64,000 nucleotides of DNA from Purpureocillium takamizusanense (GCF_022605165.1 NC_063070.1:1922001-1986000), one strand, 5' to 3'; positions 1 through 12,806 are shown, counted from the stretch's first letter. Numbers and translations are program-made. The notes: generated by a model not told the origin, from the letters alone.

Positions 1-72
1 GGTCGGCTCTTGATCCGTGTGCAGCGTCACCTGTGCGTCTCCTGTCGGGTAACTTGGTCACCTGCGATCGCC

Positions 73-2978
73 TTACTCGTCATAGTGCCAGAGCCGCTTG
101 CGCGACTCGGCCCACCACTGAGCCACGGCCTCGGCCTCGGCCACCCACGTGGCGGCCTCCTCACCGTAGGTGGCCCGGACCTTCCTCTGCAGCCCGGCGA
201 CGGCCCAGGCCTTTATGCGGTGCAGCTCGAGCGGGTCATCCTTGAGGTCGGTGAAGACTAGCTCCGACTGCTCGTCGCCCTGGGGGATGACGAGCCTCCA
301 CGGCACGTCGGCCGACGTCAGGGCCAGGAAGCGCCCGCCCGGGTTGACGATGCCAAAGTTCCACGCGCGGCGGCCGTGTTGAATCGTCCGGTACGGCCGG
401 ATGAGCGACTGGCCTTCGTAGTCGTGCACTAGGTCCGAAGCGGCGGCCGTGTCCTGCTTATTGAGCGAGCCGGTGTTGATGAGTAGGTCAAGGATGGTCG
501 GGATGATGGATACAGACGTGGCGTTGTGCTCGTAGTGCACGCGCGGGAGCAGTGGGTGCCTAAAGATGATGGGCACGCGGAAGTTGCTAACGTGCCCGTT
601 GGCGTACGTGCCCGTCTTGTGGAAGTCCTCCTTGAAGGCCTGGCCGTGATCGCCGACGAAGATGGCGAGCGTCTCGTTGGCAATGCCGAGGTCGTCAAAC
701 AGCTGCATCACCATGCCCATCCACATGTCGTCGAAGCGGACCGCGTTGAGGTACTTGTTGAAGTCCTTGTGCTTGCTCTTGTCGGGCATGTAGTCAAACG
801 TCTTGAACCACTCAGGCACGCCCCAGGCGTGGTGCGTCGTGCTGGTAAAGTGCGACATGAACATGCGCTTGTTGTCGGCCGTGGCGTTGGTGATGTAGTC
901 GCGCATATGCGACCTGAGCGCCGTCTCCGGATAGCCAAAGTAGTTGATCTCCTCGAGCGTGGGGTCCTTGGCTGCGTCCTTGTCCATAGCCTCCTTTTCG
1001 ATGATGGGGTCGAAGCCAATCTTCATCTCAAACTCGTGTTGCCGGTCGTACGAGTCGGTGATGGACATGAAGAAGGCCGAGTTCCACTGCTGCTCGAGAA
1101 AATCGGTGCTGTTAGCGCCAGTGCGGTTGCCCTTGAGCTGGTTGAAGAGGTTGAGGATCTGTGGGATGCAGGGTTGGTAGCTGTTGGTCTGGGACTCCTC
1201 GAACATGGTGACGGACATGGGCCACACTCCGCAGTGGCTGGCGGCCATGCTCTTGGTCGACGCGCTGCTGGGCGTGTGGCCGCCGATGACGGTGATGCCG
1301 CCGAAGCCGGGCTGCGTCGTGTCGTTCCATACCGCTGGCGCCACTGGCGGGTACGCCTTGCCATCGGCGCTCTTGAAGTTGCCCGGCTTGCCGCTGATCT
1401 TCTCGGCGTTGGGCGTCAGCTGCGATAGGAGCGCATTGATTTCGTCATGCTTCTTGGCTTCGTGGGAGCCCATGATGATGCTGTGAATGCCCGAGTCCTG
1501 CTGGATGGGAAAGAGCTCCTCACGCGAGCTCTCCATCTGGAAGAGCGCAATGTGCTTGATGTTGACGGCGGCGAGGGCGCTGGCGAGGGCCGGCAGCACC
1601 TCCTCGTCGAGGTTGGAGACTCTGAGCGGATCGTTGACGGGGTTGTACCACTTGGCGTCGTCGCCAGACTTGTCGGGGCACTTGTCGGCAGCGGCGGCCG
1701 AGGACGCATTGGCCAACTTGGCCTGCGACGACGCCTCGGTCTGCGCCCTGAACTTGTGGTCCCACCTGAAGAAGCCGTCGGGCACGGGGTCCGGCATCCA
1801 CGAGGGAACCCTCTCGGTGTACTTCTTGGCCAGGGCACTATCGGTACCAGGGGCCCAGCCCTTGAAATCGCCGCGGGGCAGCTCCCAGCGCGACTTGGCG
1901 ATGAGGGCGGGCAGCGGCCAGCTGCTGTCGACGCAATGGACCGACTTGCCCATGAAGATGCCCACGAGCGGCAGCGGTAGCGTCGACAGCATGCGGCTGT
2001 AGGGCCGGTCGGGGTCGAGGACGGTCGCGAGCGAGAGGAAGACGGCGAGGGCAGCGGCGCCGACGATCCAAGGGGCGATGTGCGCGGCGCGGCACTTGCG
2101 CGGCGTGCCGTCGTCGGGCTCGAGCATCGATGTCGGCTCTTCATCGTCGGAATCGGAGTCGAACTCGTGCTCCTGCTTCGGGAGGAGGGGTTCGGCGGGC
2201 GCCCTGAGCAGGTGCTTGCCGACGCCGGTCGTCCTGGTAATCCATCGCAGGCCTGCCGTGCCATCGATGTTGCGTTAGCCACACACGTTCACGAGGCGAG
2301 AAGGGGCGCCGAAGACGCACCAGAGGTGATGTGTGCCTCTGCCCCCGAGACAAAGGCGGCGGCTAGGGCGTAGACGTAGCCCTTGGCGAGCCAGGAGACG
2401 GCGAGGAGCACGCTCGCAAACGCCAGGGCGGTGCAGCTCTCGCTGAGCAGCACCTTTTTGCCCTCGGCGTCCGAGGCGAACGACTTGACGTCGGCCCACT
2501 CGATTTCGCCGCCCGTCTTCCACCAGAAGCTCCAGAACGAGGACGCGGCGCCAAACGTGATGAGGCTGTTGTCCGTCGCGCGTGCGGTCAGTACAGGTAG
2601 ACAGGAGGTGGGTAAGTACCAAGGTCCAGCAACGACCGCGTGTTGCAAGTGTCGCGAAGACGCCAAATGACGACTGGACTGGATCGTACCGATACACACG
2701 AAAGAAACGTACCTGATCAAGCACGCCACGACGCGCCCCACGAGCGACAGCAGACCAATCTTACGCCGTAGGAGCAGGAATACGGCCGTCAACAGCACCA
2801 CGTCGGTCAGGAAAAAGGCGGGCAGGCAGAGGAGGAAGACGGCGAGCGGAAAGTCGCCCGCGTTGAGCGACACATGAAGGATTTTGGTCGACACGACGGA
2901 CACGAAAAAGACGGAAAACGCCAAGCAACTCAACAGAGGGGGACTCATTGTGGAAAGAGCGAAGAAAAAAACCGTCAA
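73..2978 (-). CDS. Membrane-anchored sulfatase / alkaline-phosphatase-superfamily protein
   Basis: Three exons join in frame: 2978 (or the downstream ATG at 2948)-2713, 2565-2321 and 2252-73. The introns are 2712-2566 (GTACGT...CAG) and 2320-2253 (GTGCGT...CAG, with a CTAAC branch site). The product is 896 aa, or 886 aa from the second ATG. The N-terminal quarter holds several hydrophobic segments, and another lies just after an acidic Ser/Asp/Glu stretch, so it is a membrane protein with a large non-cytosolic catalytic domain. That domain shows an ESSRE-x-FP motif at the usual nucleophile position and a GDHG metal-binding motif near residue 694, as in fungal sulfatase-domain proteins. The superfamily cleaves or transfers sulfate or phosphate esters; substrate unknown. 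The nucleophile motif lacks the classical C-x-P-S-R sulfatase signature, so phosphodiesterase or phosphotransferase activity is also possible. Confidence 0.85.
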
Positions 2979-5900
2979 GACAACATGAACGAGAGAATAG
3001 TGGCTAGGTCGCGAGCAAAGCGAGAAGTAATAGAAACAATAAACGACAGCGAGGTGTGAGCTCGGAGAGGGAGTGAGCGTGGGTGTGAATGGGGGAGGGA
3101 GGGGGAGAGCGAGAGAGAGAAAGACAGAGACAGAAGCGTCCGACGGTGACGATGGGGGGAAGCCGTCGAATAGAGATCAGAGTCCCACACCAAAGGTCCA
3201 AAGTCGAAAGGGTGAGGAAAGGTCAAGACGAAATCAAAGGTAGGCAACGACGATGCGAAAAGGGGGGAAACGAAGGCCAACAAAGAAACGACAAACAATA
3301 AAGGCGGGCGTGCCGGTGCGGTCGGGTCCAGCGCGCCTTCGCCCTCGCCCACCTGCCAACCCGAAGAGGTTTGTCTGCTGGGCTCCATCCATGTCTCTCT
3401 GGCCGGACGCACCCCCCCGGCCTGCCTGGCTTTTTGGGGGGAGCCAGAGGGATACCGCGGATCCCGCAGCCGAGCTCGTATTGCTGTGGCTCGCTGGGCT
3501 TGCTGCTGGCCACTAGAGGCGTGTGCTCACGCGACACTTTGCCCTGGAGGTACTGGCGCCTCTTTTTTTGTCCCTTCCCACCCCCCGTTCAGCGTCTAGC
3601 GGGAACCGGCAGTACGTTAGTAGTCTCCAGCTGCAACGCGGCCAAGGTAGCCGGGGAGGTTTGGGGCCTGAAAGGGAAACCTCCGTAAGTGACAGGTGCT
3701 CGAATACAGGACTGTACGCCCTCTACCACGAAGTTAGCATCTCGCATACAAGCAGTGGGCGGGCAGGTACCGGCGTAGCAGCACGCACTGAGCTCAGTGG
3801 AGGCACAGTGAGGCGGGGGCACTCGCCTGTGGACCAGACTGAACCATTACCAAGTTCCCGTCAGCCTGCTAAAGCTGTGACGCGAAATGGGTGCTGTCAA
3901 GACTCTTTGGGTACCTGAGGTGCCTGTAACTATAGTACCAGGTACCAAAAGAACCTGGAAAGTTGCAGCGCAGCACAAGGCAAGCGTGCACAAAGCACCC
4001 AGGCAGGCGAAGGCGCTGCCCGTCTCAAACATGCACCACACCTTGGAGCCGATCCAACGCCCCAACGGCACACTGGGCCCGGTGGATGCAAAACAAAAAT
4101 ATTACTTGCCACGCCACTGTAACCACAAGACAGAAGAAGACCACGGGCCCGTCCAGCTCGCCCCGCGGCGATCGGTGTCCCCAGCGGCGGTTCGTCATAC
4201 AATCGCTCGTACCTAGTGCCTCGCCCAATTAATATTGCGCCTTATGCGGAGGGAGAGTGGAGGCCGAATGCTTCTCTCATGCTCATGCCTGGTCCCTCCT
4301 CCGCCCGCCCCGGAAGCACACAAGGCAAAGGCTGTTGAACAGAACAGCACAAGTACCTCCTACATCCTCGCATTGAAGCCATCCTGGATCTGGGTGGCGG
4401 CAGTCTTTTGCCTGGGGCCAACAGGACCGCGCCAGCCCCGAGCGATCCCTCTCAGCCGACCGCTGCTGCGGAAACCTCCTCTCATCTTTCTTCCTCTCCC
4501 CTTCAAAAATGGCAAACCCCTGCCAAGGAGCCTCGGAAATAAGGCCCCCGTATTGGACGCCACCGCGGCCCGGTCGATTGGGGGCTGTGGAGACATTGCG
4601 TCCACAGGGGGGCGTGGCGCCGCCCCTCCAGTCTGGACCTGTCAAGTCGTCGTCTACGGGCCCGGCGCGCGCCAACGGGCTGTCGCGTGACTGCGGCTGA
4701 TGAGAGCGATCCCGCGAGCACAAAATAAAGATGGAGCGTCTACTCCGTAGAGGTGGAGGGGACACGAAAGAGATAACAGGGGGGCACCAGCGGACGGGCA
4801 GGCTTGCGGGCGCACACACGAAACTCAGCCCTGCACGGGAGGGGAGGGGAGCCACGATCGAGCAACGGCAGGCAGGCGGCACTGCCTTCTTGTGTGCCGC
4901 CGACAAACACGATGCCGTTGCCACAGAGTTTGGCCATGCATGGCGCATGGCACCATTTGCAAAGGGGTCACCACTTTGCGTTGATGTCACGCTTTTGTAC
5001 ACAGCAGCACACGATCCCTCGCCGCCGCGTGCGACCTTTTCAAGACTGAGACCGCGGCATGCATGCCAGCCAGCCTGGGCCATCCATACTGATGTCTAGC
5101 CGACACGAGACCGTCGGCCTCCTTTCTCCTTCAGCGGTTGGCCTTCTGAGACATTGGGAGGGGAACTCTCTGGAATCCGCCGTCTGGTGCCTGCTGAGAT
5201 GCCTCGTTGACGGGACGGACCAACGGACAGACAGATTGACGGGCATTCGTCTCGTTCCGATGAACCCTTTTGATATTTGGCTTCGTTTGGCCCCTTCCGC
5301 CGCCCGTCTTTTGACGTCAGCGCCTCCCACGGAGCATCGAGCCCCGTCTGTCTTCGGGAATCTAGGCGACTTGTCAACCACGATGCCTGTCTGGGAGGGA
5401 GGGGCCACGGGCCACGGAGTGTGCCCGCGTCGCCCGCCCCCCTTGCACGACGGGCTCCCCATCATCCTGCTGCGCCGCACATCCGTTGGCAGCAACGTCA
5501 ACTAGAGTCAAAGACCAAGGCCCCGCGGGGATGGGTCATGACGATGCCACCCGCGTGTCAAAGGTCCACGTCTTCCTCCACGCGGCTTCGTCAGTCTAGC
5601 GTCCGTTCCGGCCAAGGATCCGCCCACGGTTGCAGGGAGAGCCTCATGGAAATCTCATCCGCCATCTGCGACTGATGGCAGTACTACGTACTCCGTAGCA
5701 GTAGACGTAGAGCCTGCGGAGTAGCCGCACCGTACGACGTACGACTTTTCGTTAGGTTTGTGCTCAGCTGAGCCTATTTCTGGCGCCATCCTTTCCCCCC
5801 TTCGGATACGAGTACCGGCGTACAAAGCTGAAGTTGGTGTGGGCGTTTTTCATGCCTCCGGTACGTAAACGTTCGGGCCAACCGTACGGGGTCCAGACTG

Positions 5901-6912
5901 GTAGGGTAGTGTCTACATTGTGCCTGCCATCCAGCTGAGCGCCAAAACGCCCCAACGGCATATCGTATATGAGCAGCCACCGGCATCGACGCTTTCCTGG
6001 GAAAGCCGGCGCAGTTTGCACAGCTGCCGAGCAAGGGAAGCGGAACACTGCTTTGCTGCGAGAGGCCACGGACCTGGGTGTCCTCCCCGAAGCCACAGGG
6101 GTTCGAGAGGCGAGGCGAGCGATGATGCCCGGGGCCGATGGCGTAAGAAATAGTCTTGCGTTGGGGCTTGGTTCTATCGAATTTCGCTACAAGCTGAGTC
6201 GAATCGTGGCCGCCTTCACGTCCGCACGCACCGCCCCAGCCAACATAATACGTATACTACTGCCATGCCATGCCCTTGATGAGGTCCACTGGCCAAAGCT
6301 TTCAAGCACGACCCTCCTCGGCACCCGATGCTTGCTCACCGGTTGAAAGCGAGCCCGTCAAGCTGGAATCCGATGCGTCGGCGCATGGGCCTGTGAAAGC
6401 TCCGTCCGACTGCCGCTCCCGCTGCAGCTATGCGGACCCATCACCATCGCCGGCAATCACCAGCAGGACGCCCGTGCGTCAGGGCGCCTCTGTCACATTG
6501 ATCGTCGACAGACCGACTGCAATCGAAATCAGCGGCTTGCATGGCGGGCTTCTTCGCTTTGTGGGCCTTGAATGATACAAACGTAAGCTTGCATATCATA
6601 TGCATGGAGCGGCACGGGAGGCCATGATTACCCAGCTTGCGACTTAGAAGAGACGAACGGTATCTCGTAGGTCAGATCTCGGTTGCCATCACCCCTGACC
6701 CGATCTTATACATGGTCTATCCCAGTTTGCGCTCGCTGCTGGCGTCTAAATACTTTTGTCAGGTGCTTCGAGGGGCGACACAACTCTATTATATTCAAAT
6801 CGTACAAAGTGCCATGGAAGATCCTCACGATCCTCACGGCCGACCCGAGTCTTGATTCCCACCCCTGACCTTACTGACTCGCTGACTGGTCCGTCCAGAT
6901 CGGCTTCCGGGT
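2979..6912. other. Intergenic region
   Basis: This 3.9-kb stretch separates two minus-strand genes. The part next to 2979-3300 is purine-rich on the plus strand (CT-rich in the transcript direction), as expected for the promoter and 5' UTR of the sulfatase-like gene. Several long open frames on both strands overlap one another and show no recognisable domain or splice pattern, so I do not call them. One 101-codon frame (6270-6575, plus) is the most protein-like but lacks support. Confidence 0.5.
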
Positions 6913-8148
6913 CTAAGGCTTGATGTTAAAGACGACACGCTTGCCGCCCTTGGTGCTAATGCGCTCGTTGATGCCCCAAAGCTCTCCCGTCCACGGCCAG
7001 TAGGCCAGATTCTGTGTCAGCGGCGGCGCCTTGGTCAGCACGTGCGGCGCGCTGTCGGGCGACGCCTTGTGGATGCAGATGTGGTTGTTGGGGTCCTTGG
7101 CCGGCGGCGCCCCGGGACAGTCGCCCGAGACGAAGAAGGCCTTGCCGTCGGTGGCGATGCCCTGCTGGTGCCAGACTGGCGACGCAAAGGCCTCGGCGGC
7201 CTTGCCCGCGGGCAGCCCGGTGGCGGCATCGATGCTCCAGCGAATCACCCGCCCGCCGCCGGCCTTGTCGGCCAGGTACTCGGCCGTCACAAAGGACTTG
7301 CGGTCGGGGGCTAGCGAGATGGAGTTAAGGCAGGGCGTGTCGCCCTTGGCCGAGACGCACGACTTCCACGACCCGCCGGCGCCCCAGGCGGTGCGGTACT
7401 CGGCAATCATGGGCATCGCCCAGCCATGCCAGCGCGCGTACGCGCCGTCGGCGAAGAGGCCGACCTTGCCGGCGTTGCCACCGTCGGTGCGCGTCTTCCA
7501 AATGTGGTCGAGGCTGTACACCTGGAGCCGCACGCCGGTGGCGAGGAACAGCTTGTTGCCGAACCACATCAGCCCGTCGGCGTGCACGTTCTCGACGCTG
7601 GCAAAGTTCCCGTCCGGGGTGGCCTGCACCAGGAGCAGGTGATGGTAGCCGATGCCCTTGGACGGCTTGCTGAAGTCGGCGATGCTGATGCGCGCAAACT
7701 TATCGTCGGTGTAGTGCCAGCTGGCCGCGACGAGGCGCCGGCCGCCCACGGTGCCGCTCGGATCGGCGTCGCCGGACCCCGTGATGCCCTGCGGCACCCA
7801 CTCGGCGCTGGTGTCGTCGGCCGCGCTCCAGCAGAAGCCAGTTGGGTGGAGCTTCGTGTCCAGGTTCGTGTCGTGGCAGAGCGGGTAGCGGCCGTTGCTC
7901 CGCGGAGAGGACGCGCCGACGACGTCGTCGAGGCTCACCCTTTTGACCCGGGGGTCGGCCTCGACCTTGTTGACCATGGCCTGGTAGTCGACGCCGGCGG
8001 GGCTCCTGGATAGCGAGAAGGAGGTGTGGGCGATGTGCTTGAACGTCGCGGCCCGGGCGTCGAGGGCGAGGCCTGACGCCGCGGTGACTGTCATGACGGC
8101 GAGCGAGAGAGCGCTCAAGAGGCGACGAGGCCCGGCGTAGTCCCCCAT
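6913..8148 (-). CDS. Intronless secreted protein, probable beta-propeller, bacterial-like
   Basis: I start at the ATG at 8148 rather than 8226. The downstream start gives a clean signal peptide (a basic Arg-Arg pair, then a Leu/Ala/Val core ending in ARAA), whereas the upstream 26 codons are hydrophilic. The mature part of the 411-aa protein has regularly spaced Trp/Tyr/Gly-rich strands, GLMW, LQVYSLDHIW and a C-terminal LAYWPWTGELWGI block, consistent with a propeller fold. No catalytic motif is evident. From memory, similar secreted proteins of unknown function occur in Streptomyces and other actinobacteria. The single uninterrupted exon and strong G/C third positions fit an origin by horizontal transfer, but that is inference. 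Function unknown. Confidence 0.75.
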   Translation of the reverse strand: MGDYAGPRRLLSALSLAVMTVTAASGLALDARAATFKHIAHTSFSLSRSPAGVDYQAMVNKVEADPRVKRVSLDDVVGASSPRSNGRYPLCHDTNLDTKLHPTGFCWSAADDTSAEWVPQGITGSGDADPSGTVGGRRLVAASWHYTDDKFARISIADFSKPSKGIGYHHLLLVQATPDGNFASVENVHADGLMWFGNKLFLATGVRLQVYSLDHIWKTRTDGGNAGKVGLFADGAYARWHGWAMPMIAEYRTAWGAGGSWKSCVSAKGDTPCLNSISLAPDRKSFVTAEYLADKAGGGRVIRWSIDAATGLPAGKAAEAFASPVWHQQGIATDGKAFFVSGDCPGAPPAKDPNNHICIHKASPDSAPHVLTKAPPLTQNLAYWPWTGELWGINERISTKGGKRVVFNIKP

Positions 8149-10501
8149 GTTGTCTTCGCACGTGTAGATCCTGTCCACAGACCCCGAACCACCTGGTTCA
8201 AACGTCAATTCAGTCTCCCTCCGCAAAGAGAGAAGAGAAAGGCTGTGATTTCCAATGCCGAGCTTGGCACTTTCAGCATGTCACTCCTGTTTGAGTATCA
8301 CAATCCGCGACCAGACATTTGGTGCCCGTCCGATTATAACCCGGCCATGGCGGATCATCTGAATATCTCAACGCGATGTACGCGACGCACTGGTTCCCTA
8401 AATGAGTAAACGGGGCAAGTCAACATTGCACGGAGGGCGCGATCGTCGCTCGGAGCATTGCTTACGGCGTTGGTGCTGCTATTTTTGACTTGCAATCCGG
8501 GCGCCGGGGGTGGATGAGCAGCTACGGGACCAGCCGAGGTTGTCGTGGCAGGGACAGGGGCGCGATGGTCTGACAATTTTCATCTCCACGTACGACCGAG
8601 GATGTGATAACGGTCGGGTATTTCGCGTTGAGCACGAAGGGTACGTGAACTAGATCGCGGGTGTGAAGATGAACAGCTACGTGTTTACGTCACACCGTGC
8701 GCACAGCCGGGGATTGCATTCGTTGCCATCGTCAAATTATCAGCATCCTTGTCGGTCGGCTTATTTGACAAAATCGCCGAAACTCTCACGAGAGGGCCCA
8801 GACGATGATTGCTGGCGAAGTCGCTCCCACAACATCATGCCTGGTCATGATGCGGCTCGCTTCGGGCGGAACTGATAAATTTCCATGTGTATTAAGGTGA
8901 AGCCAAAGTCAAGGTTGAGGCAAGTATTGCGCAAGCCAGCTCGTTGATCGTGCAAGTCTCTGAAATTACGTTAGACACGTTGAGCTCCAAGATATCTGTG
9001 CCAACAGCTGGCAAGTCTTGCCCATTGCCGAGAGAGCCATATGGCGTGATCAAGATAATGATTCTCAGGGTTTTTTTTTTATACAAGGGCTTTAGATCTC
9101 GAGAGGAAGCGGGCAGCTGCGAGGCCATATCGCGTTAGTTAAGTTCAATCATAGATATGTAAAACAACTCGCCCGCCACATAAACCACACCACTACAGGT
9201 GAAAGCCTTGAGAACGATATATCAGTCTAAAAAAGTTACGCATACAGATCATACTGAGAGACGTCGTTCTGCATGGAATTGTTAGGGTCTTATATGGCTT
9301 GGTTGGGTCAATAACTTGCAGCGCATACGGACGCGCGCTGCCCGAATCATACAATGAGAGGGCTTCGATATTGATTTTCAACTACTTACGACTTGCCAGT
9401 GCTTCACTCGACAGACTCGCTGCATTATGTCACTAGTCAAATTATCCCCGCCAAAACTGGCTTTTCAGCATTATTCTTTCTCCTTACGGCGAGGTGGCGG
9501 TACTGGAAGGGCTCAATAAAAAGTCATGAGATCTCGCCCCAGGGTAGGCACGATTGGGCGAAACGTGTTGGCCGATAGGCAACAGCGCTCACTTAGCTGT
9601 CATGAAAGAGAACTACTAATGGACCAAGATGAGGCTAAATTCCTCTTCTTATTCAAAGCAGGCAATATGATTTCCATTCGGCGCTTCTTGCGACGTGAAA
9701 GGTGCATTGAAACGGATTCTCCCGCCAACTCCTGTCGACCTGACACGCCCGTAGTCTCAGTACTCGATCGTCACACCCGTCAGGAACATGAACATTAGGC
9801 AAAATCAGACGGAAGCGGTCCTCGGAGCGTGGAGCTGGATTAACACAAGTGTAGGAATCGCGTCTACATGTTCACCTCACGCACGTCGTCTATATTCTAC
9901 AACAGCGAGGCTTAGAACTGTGTTTTGTAAAGACTGAAAAATGCCTTCACCCATGATGTGACTGTACGAGCATAACCCACATGCAAGAACCACCTCGCGC
10001 TGGCCAAGATAATGTCCGTTTGCAGTCCATATTGCTGATGGCGTCGCCCATTTCACCTGGCTTCATTTATTGTCATCTACCCCGTGGCTGTATCGCCATG
10101 CTACGCTTGCCGTTGAGCTCCCGGGAACCGCCCCTGTCATTCCGCGCGATCGAGGGAGTTGCTTGATCCCGTGTCTGATCTAAGCTGATCCGCAACACAT
10201 CAGATGTTTCGGCACATCCCGTGGACTTTAGGCTATACAGTTTAACCTCGTCCGGCATGCATGCTAACCCTGATAGCGCCTCATTCCCATGGCGGCATCG
10301 CGCTTAACGTTCGTCGATGGTAGTAGAGCGCTGGTGAGCGGTGTCAATATATAGGCATCAGTGCACCGCGGCATGGCGGCCTCGTCATGTCCAAGTCGAG
10401 TGATACCTTGAGCCTGCCGTTACCACTTGTTCTTCCTTCGTTCCACCGGTCTGCAACTGTGTTGATTTGACATTGACATTAACTTCGTCCGCTCGCTACG
10501 C
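8149..10501. other. Intergenic region
   Basis: I see no supported gene in this 2.35 kb. It lies between the divergently transcribed secreted proteins at 6913-8148 (minus) and 10555-11580 (plus), so it must hold both promoters. The central part (about 8880-10200) is less GC-rich than the flanks, and open frames are short on both strands. Confidence 0.5.
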
Positions 10502-10508
10502 TATATAT
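10502..10508 (+). promoter_or_regulatory. TATA-like box
   Basis: A TATATAT run lies about 50 bp upstream of the ATG at 10555 and would suit a short 5' UTR. Confidence 0.4.
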
Positions 10509-10554
10509 CCTATAGTCCTGTTCTTTCAGGCACGTATTGTCAAAAAGCACCGCA

Positions 10555-11580
10555 ATGAGCCAAAAGACGGCCGTCATTCTGAGCCTGTTGGCGGTTGCCA
10601 CGGCGCGTTTCGGCCGGGAGCAGGTCCCCGTCGCCGCAGTGCAGGCCCTCTCGGGCCGTGGCCAGCCCGGCGCCTCCGGCACGCTGTCGGGGGCGGTGCC
10701 GGGCGTGCTCCTGGCCGCCGCGGACCCCTGCGCCAAGCTGTCCCTGGCTGACGACATCGTCAGGCAGCTGGGCGAGACGGACGACGTCGTGGCCGCCGCG
10801 AAGGGCGTCGTCGCGGCGGAGCAAAACTTCAACCCCTTTGTCGTCGATAGGCCCAACGTCTGTGGCGACGCCTCGCTCCCCGCGACGGCCGCGCTCCGAG
10901 GCGTGGTCCCGCTCGTCGATCCGGCCGTGGGCGGCTCCGACGTGGAGAATGCTAACTCGGCCACGTCGGTCGACCGGCCGTTCAATGCGGATGGCCTGTC
11001 GGTTGCCCAGGTTATGGATGCCCAGGGCTTCTCAAACTTTACTGTCGACGGCCAGGCGCCCGGGAACCCGGCCCGCAATGGGACGGGGAGCGGAGGGAAG
11101 GCCGGCAACAGTGGAAACGTTGGCAAGAATGGCAACACTGGCAATAACGACAACAAGCCTGGGAGCTGTGGTGCCGCCGGTGGTGATAACAACAACTCGA
11201 ACAACAACGGCGGCGGCGGCAAGGGCCATGGCAATGGCAGCAACAACACTGGCAACTTTAACAAGGGCGGAAACGCCAACAACGGCACCGCCGCCGACTT
11301 TGGGATATGCACGCCCACCATCGACTTCCGGCTGGGCCGCGCGGGCCGCAAGGCCGACGAGGGCACGTTTCTGCCCACCGATCCGCTCGTGGCGAAGGGC
11401 CAGCAGGACGCGCTGAACCCCAGCATCATCACCAACCGCGTCTGCGACCAGCTGACAAACGTCTGCGAGGCCAACGCCGCGGCCAAGGCCCTCTGCCGCG
11501 ACGCGCAGGCCAAGGTTCAAGCATCGGGGGACCGCAGCGCGGCGGCGGCGACCACGTTCAATGGCTTGCTGGGCTTTTAG
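10555..11580 (+). CDS. Secreted Asn/Gly-rich low-complexity protein
   Basis: The ATG at 10555 opens a single-exon 341-aa protein. Its N-terminus is a short signal peptide (MSQKTAVILSLLAVATA). An Ala/Val-rich N-terminal half with scattered Cys is followed at about residues 165-250 by a low-complexity region of Asn, Gly, Ser and Lys, in repeats such as GNSGNVGKNGN. A C-terminal domain follows with conserved-looking Cys and Asp (CTPTIDFRLGR and VCDQLTNVCEAN). Hypocrealean genomes carry secreted proteins of this architecture that pipelines sometimes name 'circumsporozoite-like' only because of the Asn/Gly repeats. That name reflects composition and implies no homology. The likely location is extracellular or wall-associated; function is unknown. 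Confidence 0.75.
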   Translation: MSQKTAVILSLLAVATARFGREQVPVAAVQALSGRGQPGASGTLSGAVPGVLLAAADPCAKLSLADDIVRQLGETDDVVAAAKGVVAAEQNFNPFVVDRPNVCGDASLPATAALRGVVPLVDPAVGGSDVENANSATSVDRPFNADGLSVAQVMDAQGFSNFTVDGQAPGNPARNGTGSGGKAGNSGNVGKNGNTGNNDNKPGSCGAAGGDNNNSNNNGGGGKGHGNGSNNTGNFNKGGNANNGTAADFGICTPTIDFRLGRAGRKADEGTFLPTDPLVAKGQQDALNPSIITNRVCDQLTNVCEANAAAKALCRDAQAKVQASGDRSAAAATTFNGLLGF

Positions 11581-12685
11581 ATGTGTGTCTTTAGGGGGAA
11601 ACTCACGCCGTTCGGTCGAGTTCGGAGGGGGCCGTGGAGGTGATGGCCTCTGTGTGGTGTGGTGTGCGCTTCAGGTTGAGGCCGCCCGGGGGAACAATGT
11701 ATCTATGTGGACATGTTGTTCTCAGAGCATCGTCACACTTGTCCCGTCCACTTGTTAGTGACGTGTAGAAATACCGACAACGCAGAGTTGTTGGAGCTAC
11801 GTGATACCAGCTGGCTGGCCGTGTGGTTCGTCTCTGTATCAACATACCTCGGCCTCGTGCAGGAGCCAAGAACGGACACCGCGATTGCGTACATACATGC
11901 GAGATAGGATTCGGCAGGGATGGACGACGACTGGACGTTGCAAAGAAAGCGCCCTTCCCCACCACGCATGCGACACCGCGATTCGGATCGGCGAGGCCCA
12001 CGGGGTCTTTTGACTTGACAGGATGGCCGCCCGCCGTCTCGCCTAGACGAAGCCACCACCACTACCACCACCACACCATCCTCGCATGTGCGGAGCGAGC
12101 GAAGTTTGTCGTCCCCTTGCAGCGACGACGCGGGTGGTGCTTGGCGAGCAACACAAAGACGGACGTGCGTGTGGTGCGTCTCGATGCCGTGACTGGTGAA
12201 TCTCTTTGCGCTGCACTCGTCAGCCCCAGGCGAGTGAGTGCCGCTGCTGGGATGAATGAGGCTGCCTGCTCCCGAGGCCTTCTCCTCCGCTCTCGCGTTC
12301 GCGGGGCGCCAGAGCTGAAAGGGGTCCAGCCAGAATGATTGGATTTGATAGGACGGGGCTCCCAGGCGTCTCGTCTCGTCTCGTCCCGTCGGTCGGTCGC
12401 CAATCTGGCGCAAGTCGACGATCGCGTCGACGGGCAGGAGAGCGACAACTGACTGGCCTTCCTAAACGAGCGCCCGGATAGGCAGAGGCCCTCGCATTGG
12501 GGCGTTATATTCGGACGACGGACCGGATTTGGCTCTGGCGGCATGGTGTTTCTTCGACAGATGATCGGCGGTTCCTGGCAGGGAGGCGGGGGCCAGCGGA
12601 TCGGCAACCGAGCTGAGCGACGCCATCAATGTCTTACAGTCTGACCCGACCAAGAGGACAACAAAGTTAGTAGTTGGTGGGCGTC
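11581..12685. other. Intergenic region
   Basis: Overlapping open frames occur on both strands but none has a start context, intron pattern or domain that I trust. The 3' half is the upstream region of the nuclease gene. Confidence 0.5.
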
Positions 12686-12695
12686 TATATTTATA
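12686..12695 (+). promoter_or_regulatory. TATA box of the secreted nuclease gene
   Basis: TATATTTATA stands about 115 bp before the ATG at 12807 and is followed by a CT/TTC-rich leader typical of fungal core promoters. Confidence 0.5.
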
Positions 12696-12806
12696 CCAGC
12701 GACGCCTTCCTCGTCGACGACCTTCTACTCCCGCCGCTTCCGCAAAGCAACTTTTTGTTTTTGTCTTGTTCTTCTTCTTCTCGTGTCTGTCGTAAGGTTG
12801 CCCAGC

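Noticed and set aside
4283..5083. 266-codon minus-strand frame
   Set aside because: Arg/Pro/Cys-rich chance composition and no start context; adjacent frames are open too.
6270..6575. 101-codon frame with a fairly protein-like sequence
   Set aside because: No promoter signature, intron or recognisable motif; it could be real but the sequence alone does not support it.
10555..11580. Similarity of the Asn/Gly repeats to protozoan circumsporozoite protein
   Set aside because: Only low-complexity composition is shared; this is not evidence of homology.
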